In this document: positions 26,336-34,059 of the stretch, piece by piece
Numbering within the stretch: position 1 is the stretch's first letter
Layout of the letters: the number at the start of each line of letters is the position of its first letter
Source: Anaerotignum lactatifermentans
GTDB taxonomy: Bacteria > Bacillota > Clostridia > Lachnospirales > Anaerotignaceae
Length of the DNA stretch: 64,000 bases
Reading direction: 5' to 3'
NCBI RefSeq assembly: GCF_016902535.1
Contig: NZ_JACSNY010000002.1
Span: 62,001-126,000, forward strand
Position numbers and translations under genes: made by a program
The notes under the pieces: generated by a model
Database searches by the model: none
What the model was told of the DNA's origin: nothing
Seen by the model: only the letters and a program-made list of their open reading frames with translations

Positions 26336-26443
26336 CTGTGAAAACTCCCCAATATTTTCACATTGCGGTTAACGCAATCCCAATAAGAAATACCTTCTCT
26401 TTGTGAAAATGAGCAGCCATCGGCAGGTTGCTCATTTTCATTT
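26336..26443 (+). ncRNA. Candidate small RNA of about 105 nt
   Basis: Starting near 26336, the transcript would form a perfect 8-bp hairpin (TGTGAAAA 26337-26344 with TTTTCACA 26355-26362) with the C-rich loop CTCCCCAATA, a second hairpin TTGCG/CGCAA (26363-26377), an unpaired stretch beginning TCCCAATAAG, and a 12-bp terminal stem TGAAAATGAGCA/TGCTCATTTTCA (26404-26440) ending in T-rich sequence. C-rich unpaired loops are how several Firmicute small RNAs (for example RsaE/RoxS) contact G-rich ribosome binding sites. The family is not recognised. The 317-bp gap between the BofC-like gene and the amylase gene holds this element plus the amylase promoter. Confidence 0.55.
26404..26443. terminator. 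Terminal hairpin of the sRNA candidate
   Basis: A perfect 12-bp stem with a 13-nt loop carrying an inner GCC/GGC pair; the tail ATTTTCATTT is only moderately T-rich. The 5' arm is A-rich, so it may also act on the opposite strand. Confidence 0.6.
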
Positions 26444-26503
26444 GCGTGAAAAACGTGGGGGCCTTTGTGAAAAAATGCGGATGATTCATTGCGATATTCC
26501 CAT

Positions 26504-26532
26504 TTGACAGCTTTTTTCCGGCATATTATAAT
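26504..26532 (+). promoter_or_regulatory. Consensus promoter of the GH13 amylase gene
   Basis: TTGACA (26504-26509) and TATAAT (26527-26532) are exactly 17 bp apart. It places the transcript start near 26539, which rules out upstream start codons. No clear CcpA site was found. Confidence 0.85.
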
Positions 26533-26557
26533 GGAGAAACGCAAGGATGGTGAAAAA

Positions 26558-28615
26558 ATGTCATATGTTGATTTGATAAATAAAAAGAAAGTGGTCTATG
26601 ATCCGGTTTTCCGCAAGGAGGCCGTATTCAGCGATGAAACACCAAGGTATCGCAGACCTGCGGAACCTTCCGCAGAGGATTTTGTTGAGGTGCGTCTGCG
26701 GGTAGGCGCCAATCAGGCTGCGGCTGCGTATCTTTGCATGAACGATAAAAAATATTTGATGGAAAAGATTTTTACAGAGGGCATGTTTGCTTATTACCGT
26801 GTACTGCTTCCGCCGACTGCGGAGCAGATGTGGTATTTCTTTTCCATTCAGCATATGGAAAAAGAATATTTTTACAGCCGTTACGGTGTGACAGAAGAAG
26901 AACCAAGAGACGGCCTTTTTTCCATTGTCCGGGATTTTCATACTCCTCAATGGGCCAAAGGCGCTGTGATGTATCAGATCTATGTGGACCGGTTCTGTAA
27001 CGGGGACCCCACCAACGATGTTGTCAGCGGGGAATACCGTTATTTGGGAAAAATCGTCAGACGTATCGAGAAATGGGATACCAAACCCGAAAATGAGGAT
27101 TTTCGGAATTTCTATGGCGGCGATTTGCGGGGGGTCATGGATAAGCTGGGATATCTGGCCTCTTTGGGGGTAGAAGTGATTTACCTGAATCCGATTTTTG
27201 TTTCTCCCAGCAGTCATAAATACGATACGCAGGATTACAGTCATGTAGATCCTCACTTTGGCGTGATTTTGAAGGACGAAAGCAAACTGCTTCATGGCAA
27301 CGAAAAAAACAGCCGGGCGGAAAAATATATTGCCCGTACTACCGACCCCAAAAATCTGAAGGCAAGTGACGCACTTTTTGCGGAATTGGTTCAGAAAGCC
27401 CATGCCCATGGCATCCGTGTTATTCTGGACGGGGTATTCAATCACTGCGGCGCCTTCCATAAATGGCTGGATCGGGAAAAGATTTATTTTCATGATAAAG
27501 AAGGCGCTTTTTATTGCAGGAAAAGCCCTTATCACGATTTCTTTTACTGGAACCCTGACGGCACCTATGAGGGCTGGTGGGGCTATGAAAACCATCCCAA
27601 GCTGAATTATGAGAATACCAGACTGCGCGAAATGGTCATGGAAATCGGAAAGAAATGGGTTTCTCCGCCTTACTGCGCTGACGGCTGGCGTTTGGATGTG
27701 GCGGCGGATCTGGGAAAATCCGAAGAATTTAACCATCAGTTCTGGAAGGAATTCCGAAACGTGGTAAAGACAGCCAATCCGGAGGCAGTGATTCTGGCGG
27801 AGCATTATGGCGATGCGGCCAGATGGCTGGAGGGCGACCAGTGGGACAGCATTATGAACTACGATGCCTTTATGGAGCCTGTGACATGGTTCTTTACGGG
27901 CGTGAATAAGCATAGTACCGAGTATCGGGGAGACCTGCTGAATAATGCCGACTATTTCTGGGGCACCATGGATTATCAAATGGGAAAAATACCGGTACAG
28001 GCCAGAGAGACGGCGATGAATGAGCTTTCCAATCACGATCATTCCCGGTTCCTTACCAGAACCAATGGAAAGACGGGAAGACTTCATACAGAAACTGGTC
28101 ATACCATGGAGGAAGGCATTCAGATGCCGGTGATGCGGGAGGCGGTACTGGTACAGATGACCTGGCCCGGCGCGCCGACGATTTACTATGGTGATGAAGC
28201 GGGGCTGACCGGCTGGACGGACCCGGATAACCGACGTACCTTCCCCTGGGGCAGAGAGGATCAGGAGCTGACAGACTACCATCGAGCGCTGATTTCTCTG
28301 CGGAAGGAAAATCCTGTGCTGCGGGAGGGTTCCTTGAAGAAGCTGCTTTCTCAGCAGGGGATTCTGGCCTATGGCAGGTTTGATGAGGAAAGCCGTATGG
28401 CGGTACTCTGCAATAATTTGGAAACGGAAGTATATCTGGAAGTAGAGCTTTGGCAAATGGAGGTATCTCTTTTTACAGGGATGCGTGTTTTGATGGAAAC
28501 GGACGAAAGGGGATACCGGCTGCCCGAGGATAAGATTCTGACGGTAGAAAACGGCATTTTGCGCTTAACGATGCCACCGAGAAGCGGTCTGCTTTTGAAA
28601 GAAGTGAAAGAATGA
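26558..28615 (+). CDS. Glycoside hydrolase family 13 alpha-amylase (cyclomaltodextrinase/neopullulanase type)
   Basis: The 685-residue cytoplasmic enzyme (no signal peptide) has an N-terminal beta-sandwich of the CBM34 type (about 1-130), then a TIM barrel with YQIYVDRFCNGDP, the GH13 conserved regions VILDGVFNHCG, DGWRLDVAADLG (nucleophile Asp380), VILAEHYG (acid Glu415) and SNHDHSRF (Asp494), and a C-terminal beta domain. It should hydrolyse maltodextrins, cyclodextrins or pullulan fragments inside the cell. The start at 26558 lies 26 bp after the promoter's -10 box, after GCAAGGATGG. It overlaps the pseudouridine synthase gene by four bases. Confidence 0.93.
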   Translation: MSYVDLINKKKVVYDPVFRKEAVFSDETPRYRRPAEPSAEDFVEVRLRVGANQAAAAYLCMNDKKYLMEKIFTEGMFAYYRVLLPPTAEQMWYFFSIQHMEKEYFYSRYGVTEEEPRDGLFSIVRDFHTPQWAKGAVMYQIYVDRFCNGDPTNDVVSGEYRYLGKIVRRIEKWDTKPENEDFRNFYGGDLRGVMDKLGYLASLGVEVIYLNPIFVSPSSHKYDTQDYSHVDPHFGVILKDESKLLHGNEKNSRAEKYIARTTDPKNLKASDALFAELVQKAHAHGIRVILDGVFNHCGAFHKWLDREKIYFHDKEGAFYCRKSPYHDFFYWNPDGTYEGWWGYENHPKLNYENTRLREMVMEIGKKWVSPPYCADGWRLDVAADLGKSEEFNHQFWKEFRNVVKTANPEAVILAEHYGDAARWLEGDQWDSIMNYDAFMEPVTWFFTGVNKHSTEYRGDLLNNADYFWGTMDYQMGKIPVQARETAMNELSNHDHSRFLTRTNGKTGRLHTETGHTMEEGIQMPVMREAVLVQMTWPGAPTIYYGDEAGLTGWTDPDNRRTFPWGREDQELTDYHRALISLRKENPVLREGSLKKLLSQQGILAYGRFDEESRMAVLCNNLETEVYLEVELWQMEVSLFTGMRVLMETDERGYRLPEDKILTVENGILRLTMPPRSGLLLKEVKE

Positions 28616-29274
28616 GAATTCGGATATTATATGATGAAAAAGGCATAATGGCGGTGGTGAAGCCGCCGGGGATGCCGGCGCAGCCTGATAAAACGGGAGA
28701 CAAAGATCTTCTGACGGCGCTGGAGGAAGAAACCGGACACAAGGTTCATCTGGCCCATCGTCTGGACCGGCCCGTAGGCGGGGTACTGCTGCTGACGAAA
28801 ACGCCTCGGGCAGAGGCGGCTGTTGCCAAGGCCATGGCGGCCGGTCAGCTGCAAAAAACATATTTGGCGGTGCTTTGCGGTGTGCCCCAGGAAAAAGAGG
28901 GCCTTTGGGAGGATTATCTCTGGAAAAACGGCCGTACCAATTTGTCGGAGGTGGTTTCCAAGGACAAAAAGGGGGCAAAACTGGCGCGGCTGTCCTACGA
29001 GGTTCTGGGAGAGAAGGAAGGGCTTTCTCTGGTGCGTATCCATCTGATGACAGGACGGCACCACCAGATTCGTGTACAGACCTCCAGTCGGGGATTGCCG
29101 ATCTGGGGAGACAGGAAGTATCATCCTTCCCCGAAAACGGCGCAGGGAGGCCAAATAGCCCTTTGGTCCTGCGGTATGGAGGGAAAACTGGAAAAGAACT
29201 GGTCTCTTTGTGTGAAAGCGTTTCCGGAAGAGGACCCCTTCACGCGTTTTATGGAAATATTGGAAAAAATGTAG
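28612..29274 (+). CDS. RluA family pseudouridine synthase
   Basis: The 220-residue protein is a catalytic RluA domain without an S4 RNA-binding domain: DEKGIMAVVKPPGMPAQPDK, the catalytic HRLDRPVGGVLLLTKT (Asp in RLDR), KTYLAVLCGVPQ, and LIRIHLMTG-like LVRIHLMTGRHHQIRVQ. Such short forms modify uridines in rRNA or tRNA; which site cannot be read. It is translationally coupled to the amylase gene by an ATGA overlap, which is probably transcriptional convenience rather than shared function. Confidence 0.9.
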   Translation: MRIRILYDEKGIMAVVKPPGMPAQPDKTGDKDLLTALEEETGHKVHLAHRLDRPVGGVLLLTKTPRAEAAVAKAMAAGQLQKTYLAVLCGVPQEKEGLWEDYLWKNGRTNLSEVVSKDKKGAKLARLSYEVLGEKEGLSLVRIHLMTGRHHQIRVQTSSRGLPIWGDRKYHPSPKTAQGGQIALWSCGMEGKLEKNWSLCVKAFPEEDPFTRFMEILEKM

Positions 29275-29285
29275 AAAAGAATACT

Positions 29286-29314
29286 TTGCTTTTTCCTGCG
29301 ATTTGTATTATAAT
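29286..29314 (+). promoter_or_regulatory. Promoter of clpC
   Basis: TTGCTT (29286-29291) and TATAAT (29309-29314) are 17 bp apart. No CtsR heptad repeat (GGTCAAA) is visible around it. Confidence 0.6.
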
Positions 29315-29334
29315 ATTGATTTGATAGAAGACAG

Positions 29335-29365
29335 AATAAAAGAACAGCGATGTTCTTTTATTTTC
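29335..29365 (+). promoter_or_regulatory. Leader hairpin before clpC
   Basis: A perfect 12-bp stem, AATAAAAGAACA (29335-29346) and TGTTCTTTTATT (29351-29362), is closed by a GCGA tetraloop. It lies within the leader, about 20 bp downstream of the -10 box and 63 bp before the start codon. The T-rich 3' arm allows a terminator or an RNA stability role. Confidence 0.5.
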
Positions 29366-29427
29366 AGGATAAGATTAGCAATCACAAAGCGAAATGGCTA
29401 ACAAAAATGTAAAGGTTGGTGAGATCT

Positions 29428-31875
29428 ATGCAGGGAAAATATACGAAAAAAGCGCAGGAAGTCATTCAAAGAGCCCAGGAGGCCGCTTTGAAGCTGGGAA
29501 ATAAATACGTCGGTACAGAACATATTTTGCTGGGGCTGACACTGGTCAATGACAGCGTTGCTTACAAGGCGCTGGAAATGCAGGGTGTGACTTATCACCA
29601 GATTATGGAGAAAATTCAGAATATGACCGTTGGCAATACGTCATATTTCATTCCGTCCGATTTTACACCGAGGGCAAAGCGTGTGGTGGAGTTCAGTGTG
29701 CAGGAGGCGTTCCGTATGGGGACCGGCTATGTCGGCACGGAGCATATCCTGATCGCTTTGATCCGGGAAAATGATAATATTGCTGTAAGGATTATGACCG
29801 CATTGGGCGTAAATCTCCAGCGGCTGTATGATGATATCATGGTGATGCTGGGCGAGGGAGAAAACCAGACAAATAATGTCTACGGCATGAATCCTCAGTC
29901 GGAGCAGCAGGAAAAAAGCGCCACGGAAACATTGGATAAATTCAGCCGGAATCTGACGGAGCTGGCAAAGAAAAACAAATTTGACCCCATTGTGGGAAGA
30001 GATAATGAGATCGAGCGGATTATTCAGATTTTGAGCCGCCGCACAAAAAATAACCCCTGTCTGATTGGTGATCCCGGTGTAGGCAAGACTGCCATTGTGG
30101 AGGGGCTGGCCCAGAAGATCGCCGAGGGCAATATTCCCGATACACTGAAAAATAAAAAAATCGTGAGTCTGGATCTGTCTGCTATGGTGGCGGGTTCCAA
30201 GTACCGCGGGGAATTTGAGGAAAGAATGAAAAAGGCGCTGGATGAGGTCAAAGCCGATGGGAATATCATTCTCTTTGTGGATGAGATCCATACTATTATT
30301 GGAGCCGGCGCCGCGGAGGGGGCCATTGACGCCTCCAATATCCTGAAGCCTTCTCTGGCGAGAGGGGAAATACAGCTGATTGGGGCAACTACCGTGGAAG
30401 AATATCGCAAGCACATTGAAAAGGACGCGGCCTTTGAACGCCGATTCCAGCCGGTAAAGGTGGAGGAGCCGGAGGAAAGCGCCGCTGTGGAAATGCTGCG
30501 GGCACTGCGGGATAAATATGAGGTTCATCATAAAGTAACCATTACGGACGACGCCATCGAAGCGGCGGTAAAGCTATCTGCCCGGTATGTGCCGGATCGT
30601 TTTCTGCCCGATAAAGCCATTGATCTGATTGATGAAGCGGCATCCCGTCTGCGGCTGAAAGCCTATACGGCACCGGCGGATGTAGCAGAGCTGGAAAAAA
30701 AGATTGATGAGATGGAAAAGGAAAAAGAAGAATCCATCAAAACGGAAGAGTTTGAAAAAGCTGCGGAGATCAAACGGGTACAGGATCAGCTGCGGGGGGA
30801 ATTGAAAGAAGCCAAGAAACAGTGGGAAGAAAAACACAGCGGCGCCGATCAGATGGTAACCCGAGAAGAGGTAGCTGAGGTAGTGTCCCGCTGGACGGGA
30901 ATTCCTCTGCAAAGCCTGCGGCAGGAGGAAAGCCAGCGGCTGCTGCATTTGGAGGATGTGCTGCATCAGCGTGTCATCGGTCAGCAGGAAGCGGTGAAAG
31001 CTGTAGCGCGCGCCGTGCGCCGTGGTCGTGTCGGGTTGAAAGATCCCAATCGGCCCATTGGTTCTTTCCTGTTCCTGGGGCCGACGGGTGTCGGGAAAAC
31101 AGAGCTTTCCAAGGCGCTGGCGGAAGCTTTGTTCGGAGACGAGAATGCCATGATCCGCATTGATATGTCCGAATATATGGAAAAATACAGTGTATCCCGT
31201 ATGATTGGGTCTCCTCCGGGCTATGTAGGCTATGAAGAGGGTGGCCAGCTCAGTGAGAAGGTGCGTCGGAATCCCTATTCCGTAATTTTGTTCGATGAAA
31301 TCGAAAAGGCTTCTCCGGAAGTGTTCAACGTCCTGCTGCAGGTACTGGATGATGGCCATATTACAGATGGTCAGGGCAGGAAAGTGGATTTTAAAAACAC
31401 TGTTATTATCATGACTTCCAACGCGGGCGCCAGAAGCATCGCCGCTCCAAAGCGCATGGGCTTTACCAGCATGGAAACAGCGGAACAGAGCTATGAGTTC
31501 ATGAAAAAAAGCGTGATGGAAGAAGTAAAACAGATCTTTAAGCCGGAATTTCTGAACCGTATCGATGATACCATTGTGTTCCATTCTCTGGAAAAAGAGG
31601 ATCTGCTGGAGATTGTGAAACTGATGTGCCGGAGTCTGTCCAAACGGATTCAGGAAAATATGGGCATCGAGGTAACCTTTACGGAAAAGGCGCTGGAAAA
31701 GATCGCGGAAGCGGGATACGACAAAGCTTATGGAGCAAGACCTCTTCGCCGGGCCATCCAGACTCATATCGAGGACGCCTTTGCCGAGGAATATCTTCAG
31801 GGTGCTTTTCATGCCGGAGATCATGTTTCCATTGGTCTTAAGACCGGCGGATTCTCCTTCCGGGTTGTGAAATAA
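29428..31875 (+). CDS. clpC: ATP-dependent Clp protease ATP-binding subunit ClpC
   Basis: The 815-residue HSP100 unfoldase feeds proteins to ClpP. It has two N-terminal Clp repeats (residues about 5-145), the first AAA domain with GDPGVGKT (about 214-221) and [11 protein letters not shown], the middle UVR-like coiled segment ([21 protein letters not shown]), the second AAA domain with GPTGVGKT (about 551-558) and the sensor/ClpP-contact region, and a C-terminal D2 small domain. Length fits ClpC. The ATG at 29428 follows GGTGAG. It stands alone rather than in the usual ctsR-mcsA-mcsB-clpC operon, so its regulation may differ from Bacillus. Confidence 0.95.
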   Translation: MQGKYTKKAQEVIQRAQEAALKLGNKYVGTEHILLGLTLVNDSVAYKALEMQGVTYHQIMEKIQNMTVGNTSYFIPSDFTPRAKRVVEFSVQEAFRMGTGYVGTEHILIALIRENDNIAVRIMTALGVNLQRLYDDIMVMLGEGENQTNNVYGMNPQSEQQEKSATETLDKFSRNLTELAKKNKFDPIVGRDNEIERIIQILSRRTKNNPCLIGDPGVGKTAIVEGLAQKIAEGNIPDTLKNKKIVSLDLSAMVAGSKYRGEFEERMKKALDEVKADGNIILFVDEIHTIIGAGAAEGAIDASNILKPSLARGEIQLIGATTVEEYRKHIEKDAAFERRFQPVKVEEPEESAAVEMLRALRDKYEVHHKVTITDDAIEAAVKLSARYVPDRFLPDKAIDLIDEAASRLRLKAYTAPADVAELEKKIDEMEKEKEESIKTEEFEKAAEIKRVQDQLRGELKEAKKQWEEKHSGADQMVTREEVAEVVSRWTGIPLQSLRQEESQRLLHLEDVLHQRVIGQQEAVKAVARAVRRGRVGLKDPNRPIGSFLFLGPTGVGKTELSKALAEALFGDENAMIRIDMSEYMEKYSVSRMIGSPPGYVGYEEGGQLSEKVRRNPYSVILFDEIEKASPEVFNVLLQVLDDGHITDGQGRKVDFKNTVIIMTSNAGARSIAAPKRMGFTSMETAEQSYEFMKKSVMEEVKQIFKPEFLNRIDDTIVFHSLEKEDLLEIVKLMCRSLSKRIQENMGIEVTFTEKALEKIAEAGYDKAYGARPLRRAIQTHIEDAFAEEYLQGAFHAGDHVSIGLKTGGFSFRVVK

Positions 31876-31882
31876 GCTGTGA

Positions 31883-31911
31883 TTTATTTGCAGAAATAAA
31901 CCGATTTTTGG
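31883..31911 (+). terminator. Weak terminator after clpC
   Basis: TTTATTT/AAATAAA stem with a GCAG loop, followed by CCGATTTTT. Weak because it is A/T only. Confidence 0.35.
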
Positions 31912-32028
31912 TATATACCTGCGGAGGGTTTTGTGATATAATGACTCTGATTAAGAAGGCAACCAATCACGTCTTTGCAAAAGGGCGAAAAAAACAGGTA
32001 TAGAAGAGTATATTGGGAGGTACCGAAA

Positions 32029-32442
32029 ATGGCAGTAATTGAAGAATTGATCAGAAAAGAAGATGACGGCAGTATCAGCTTCGGCAACTATCTGATGGAT
32101 GAAAAGAAAAAAGTTCTGGATTTCGAGGTCCAGGGTGATCTGTATAAAGTGAAAACATTCCGTGAAATCACAAAACTGGAAAAGAACGGCAAAATGCTGC
32201 TGGAGGTCGTACCCGGTGCGACCGTACATAATTTCCTGATGAGCGAAAAAGGTGTTTCCTTTGTGGTTGAGGCCAAGGAAGATCTTCAGATGACACTGGA
32301 ACTGGAGGCGGAAACAGAATACCGCATCCTGGTGGACGACGTGAACCTGGGCAAGATGAAAACCAATATGGCCGGCAAAGTAACGTTCAGTCTGGAAGTG
32401 CAGAAGGAAGAGTACGCTGTAAAGATCAGCAAGATCGGCTGA
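32029..32442 (+). CDS. Conserved clostridial protein of unknown function
   Basis: The 137-residue, acidic protein has no signal peptide, membrane helix or cysteine pairs. It looks like an all-beta protein (FGNYLMDEKKKVLDFEVQGDLYKVKTFREITKLEKNG, then GVSFVVEAKEDLQMTLELEAETEYRILVDDVNLGKMKTN). I recall relatives in Lachnospiraceae carrying an endosialidase label, but nothing in a protein this small supports a glycosidase; I make no functional call. The ATG at 32029 follows GGGAGG, and a TATAAT lies at 31937-31942. It sits between clpC and radA with a strong terminator behind it. Confidence 0.75.
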   Translation: MAVIEELIRKEDDGSISFGNYLMDEKKKVLDFEVQGDLYKVKTFREITKLEKNGKMLLEVVPGATVHNFLMSEKGVSFVVEAKEDLQMTLELEAETEYRILVDDVNLGKMKTNMAGKVTFSLEVQKEEYAVKISKIG

Positions 32443-32468
32443 TTGGCGGAATAGAAAAAGTTGAACTG

Positions 32469-32511
32469 CGAAATGGATAAAACGTAAAATGTTTTATCCA
32501 TTTTATTTTAT
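32469..32511 (+). terminator. Terminator upstream of radA
   Basis: A perfect 13-bp stem, AAATGGATAAAAC (32471-32483) and GTTTTATCCATTT (32491-32503), is followed by TATTTTAT. Confidence 0.85.
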
Positions 32512-32534
32512 ATAGGATCGAAGGAGGTGGAGCG

Positions 32535-33911
32535 TTGAAAGAGAAAATCATATATGAATGTAGTGAATGTGGTTATTTATCTCCAAAATGGATGGGAAAA
32601 TGTCCGAATTGTGGAGAATGGAATACATTGTCCGAGAAAAAAGAAATAAAAGGGCAGAAGAAGGCGGCCCTGCGGGATAAACCGGTGCTTTCCCGCCTGG
32701 CGCAGATTGAAAACAGGGAAGATGCACGGATATGCACAGGGATCTCAGAATTTGACCGTGTGCTGGGCGGCGGCATGGTGCGGGACTCTGTTACTATTTT
32801 GACCTCTCCGCCCGGGGGAGGAAAATCCACCCTGGCGCTGATGGCAGCCTGCGAGACGGCAAAACAGGGATTTCGTGTGCTGTATGCTTCCGGTGAGGAA
32901 AGCGAAACGCAAATCAAGAGCAGAGCGGACCGTATTTTAGGTATCATTGAGGAGAATATCTGGATTCTGGCAGATACTTCTATGGATGCCGTGCTGGCGG
33001 CCATAGAGGAAATCCAGGCGGATCTGATTATATTGGACAGTATACAGACCTTCGCGCTGGCAGAGTATTATCCGGCCCGGGCGGGCAATCCTACCCAGAC
33101 CATGGAATGTGCCTCCGCATTGGTTCAGTGTGCGAAAAATAAGAAAACACCCCGCGCGGTACTGATGATCGGGCAGATGAACAAAAACGACGAAATCGCC
33201 GGACTGCGGGCGCTGGAGCATCTGGTGGATACGGTACTGGTCATGGAAGGAGAAGGAGCCGATGAGCTGCGGGGGCTGACGGCGACAAAAAATCGTTTCG
33301 GCAGCACAGGAGAGATGGGATTTTTCTCTATGACTGAAAAGGGGCTGGTATCTATCGACAATCCGTCTCTTTATTTTATAACAAAAAGAAGCAGGGAACA
33401 GGCTGTTTCCGGCAGTGCTCTTACGGTGCTGCGGGAAGGTTCTAGAGCTGTGGTGGCGGAGGTGGAAAGTCTGGTTTCCCGGTCGTTTTCTCCTTATCCT
33501 TCCCGAATCAGCGAAAGCATGAAGCGGGAAACCCTTCATACACTGCTGTCGATTCTGGAACAGCGCGGCGGCATACAGCTTCACGATAAGGATGTGGTAG
33601 TGAAAACCACCGGCGGGCTGCGTCTGAAGGAGCAGGCGGCAAATCTGGCGGTGTTGATGAGTATATTGTCCTCCGCAAAGGAAAAACCCCTTCCGCCGGA
33701 CTGGGCGTTTATTGCTGATGTGGGGTTGACGGGAGAATTGAAAAAAGTGCCGGGACTGGAAAGCAGAATCCGGGAATTGGATCGTATGGGATACAGCTGC
33801 GTGGTTACAGCTCAGAATGTGGCCCCTTCTGTGGAATATGCCCATATCCGGGTGGCGGAATGTCGTACTTTATCGGAGGTCATTAGACTGATTTTTCCCG
33901 GAAAAAGGTAA
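32535..33911 (+). CDS. radA: DNA repair protein RadA
   Basis: The 458-residue protein is a RecA-like helicase acting on recombination intermediates. It has the N-terminal four-cysteine zinc finger (ECSECGYLSPKWMGKCPNCGEW), the Walker A loop TSPPGGGKST, the RadA-specific KNRFGSTGEMGFF motif, and the C-terminal Lon-like domain (VVKTTGGLRLKEQAANLAVLMS, FIADVGLTGEL). The start is a TTG at 32535 behind an excellent AAGGAGGTGG site; no in-frame ATG fits the family N-terminus. Confidence 0.96.
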   Translation: MKEKIIYECSECGYLSPKWMGKCPNCGEWNTLSEKKEIKGQKKAALRDKPVLSRLAQIENREDARICTGISEFDRVLGGGMVRDSVTILTSPPGGGKSTLALMAACETAKQGFRVLYASGEESETQIKSRADRILGIIEENIWILADTSMDAVLAAIEEIQADLIILDSIQTFALAEYYPARAGNPTQTMECASALVQCAKNKKTPRAVLMIGQMNKNDEIAGLRALEHLVDTVLVMEGEGADELRGLTATKNRFGSTGEMGFFSMTEKGLVSIDNPSLYFITKRSREQAVSGSALTVLREGSRAVVAEVESLVSRSFSPYPSRISESMKRETLHTLLSILEQRGGIQLHDKDVVVKTTGGLRLKEQAANLAVLMSILSSAKEKPLPPDWAFIADVGLTGELKKVPGLESRIRELDRMGYSCVVTAQNVAPSVEYAHIRVAECRTLSEVIRLIFPGKR

Positions 33912-33961
33912 ATTTTGGTTGTTTGATACACTTTTCCTATCATTTCTTGCATTTTTTTTAG

Positions 33962-33990
33962 TTTACGAATAGAAGAACCTATATTATAAT
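33962..33990 (+). promoter_or_regulatory. Promoter of pyruvate carboxylase gene
   Basis: TTTACG (33962-33967) and TATAAT (33985-33990) are 17 bp apart. Confidence 0.6.
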
Positions 33991-34059
33991 AAAACAATAG
34001 GCATTTAGGAGATTGACTGTTTTACAGTGATGGATAAAAGAAAAGGAGGTATGAGAAGG

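Noticed and set aside
26444-26557. CcpA (cre) site before the amylase gene
   Set aside because: No match to the TGNAANCGNNNNCA pattern could be found on either strand.
26561-28456. Open frame of 631 codons opposite the GH13 gene
   Set aside because: Antisense shadow of a clear GH13 enzyme with intact catalytic residues; no start signal or recognisable domains.
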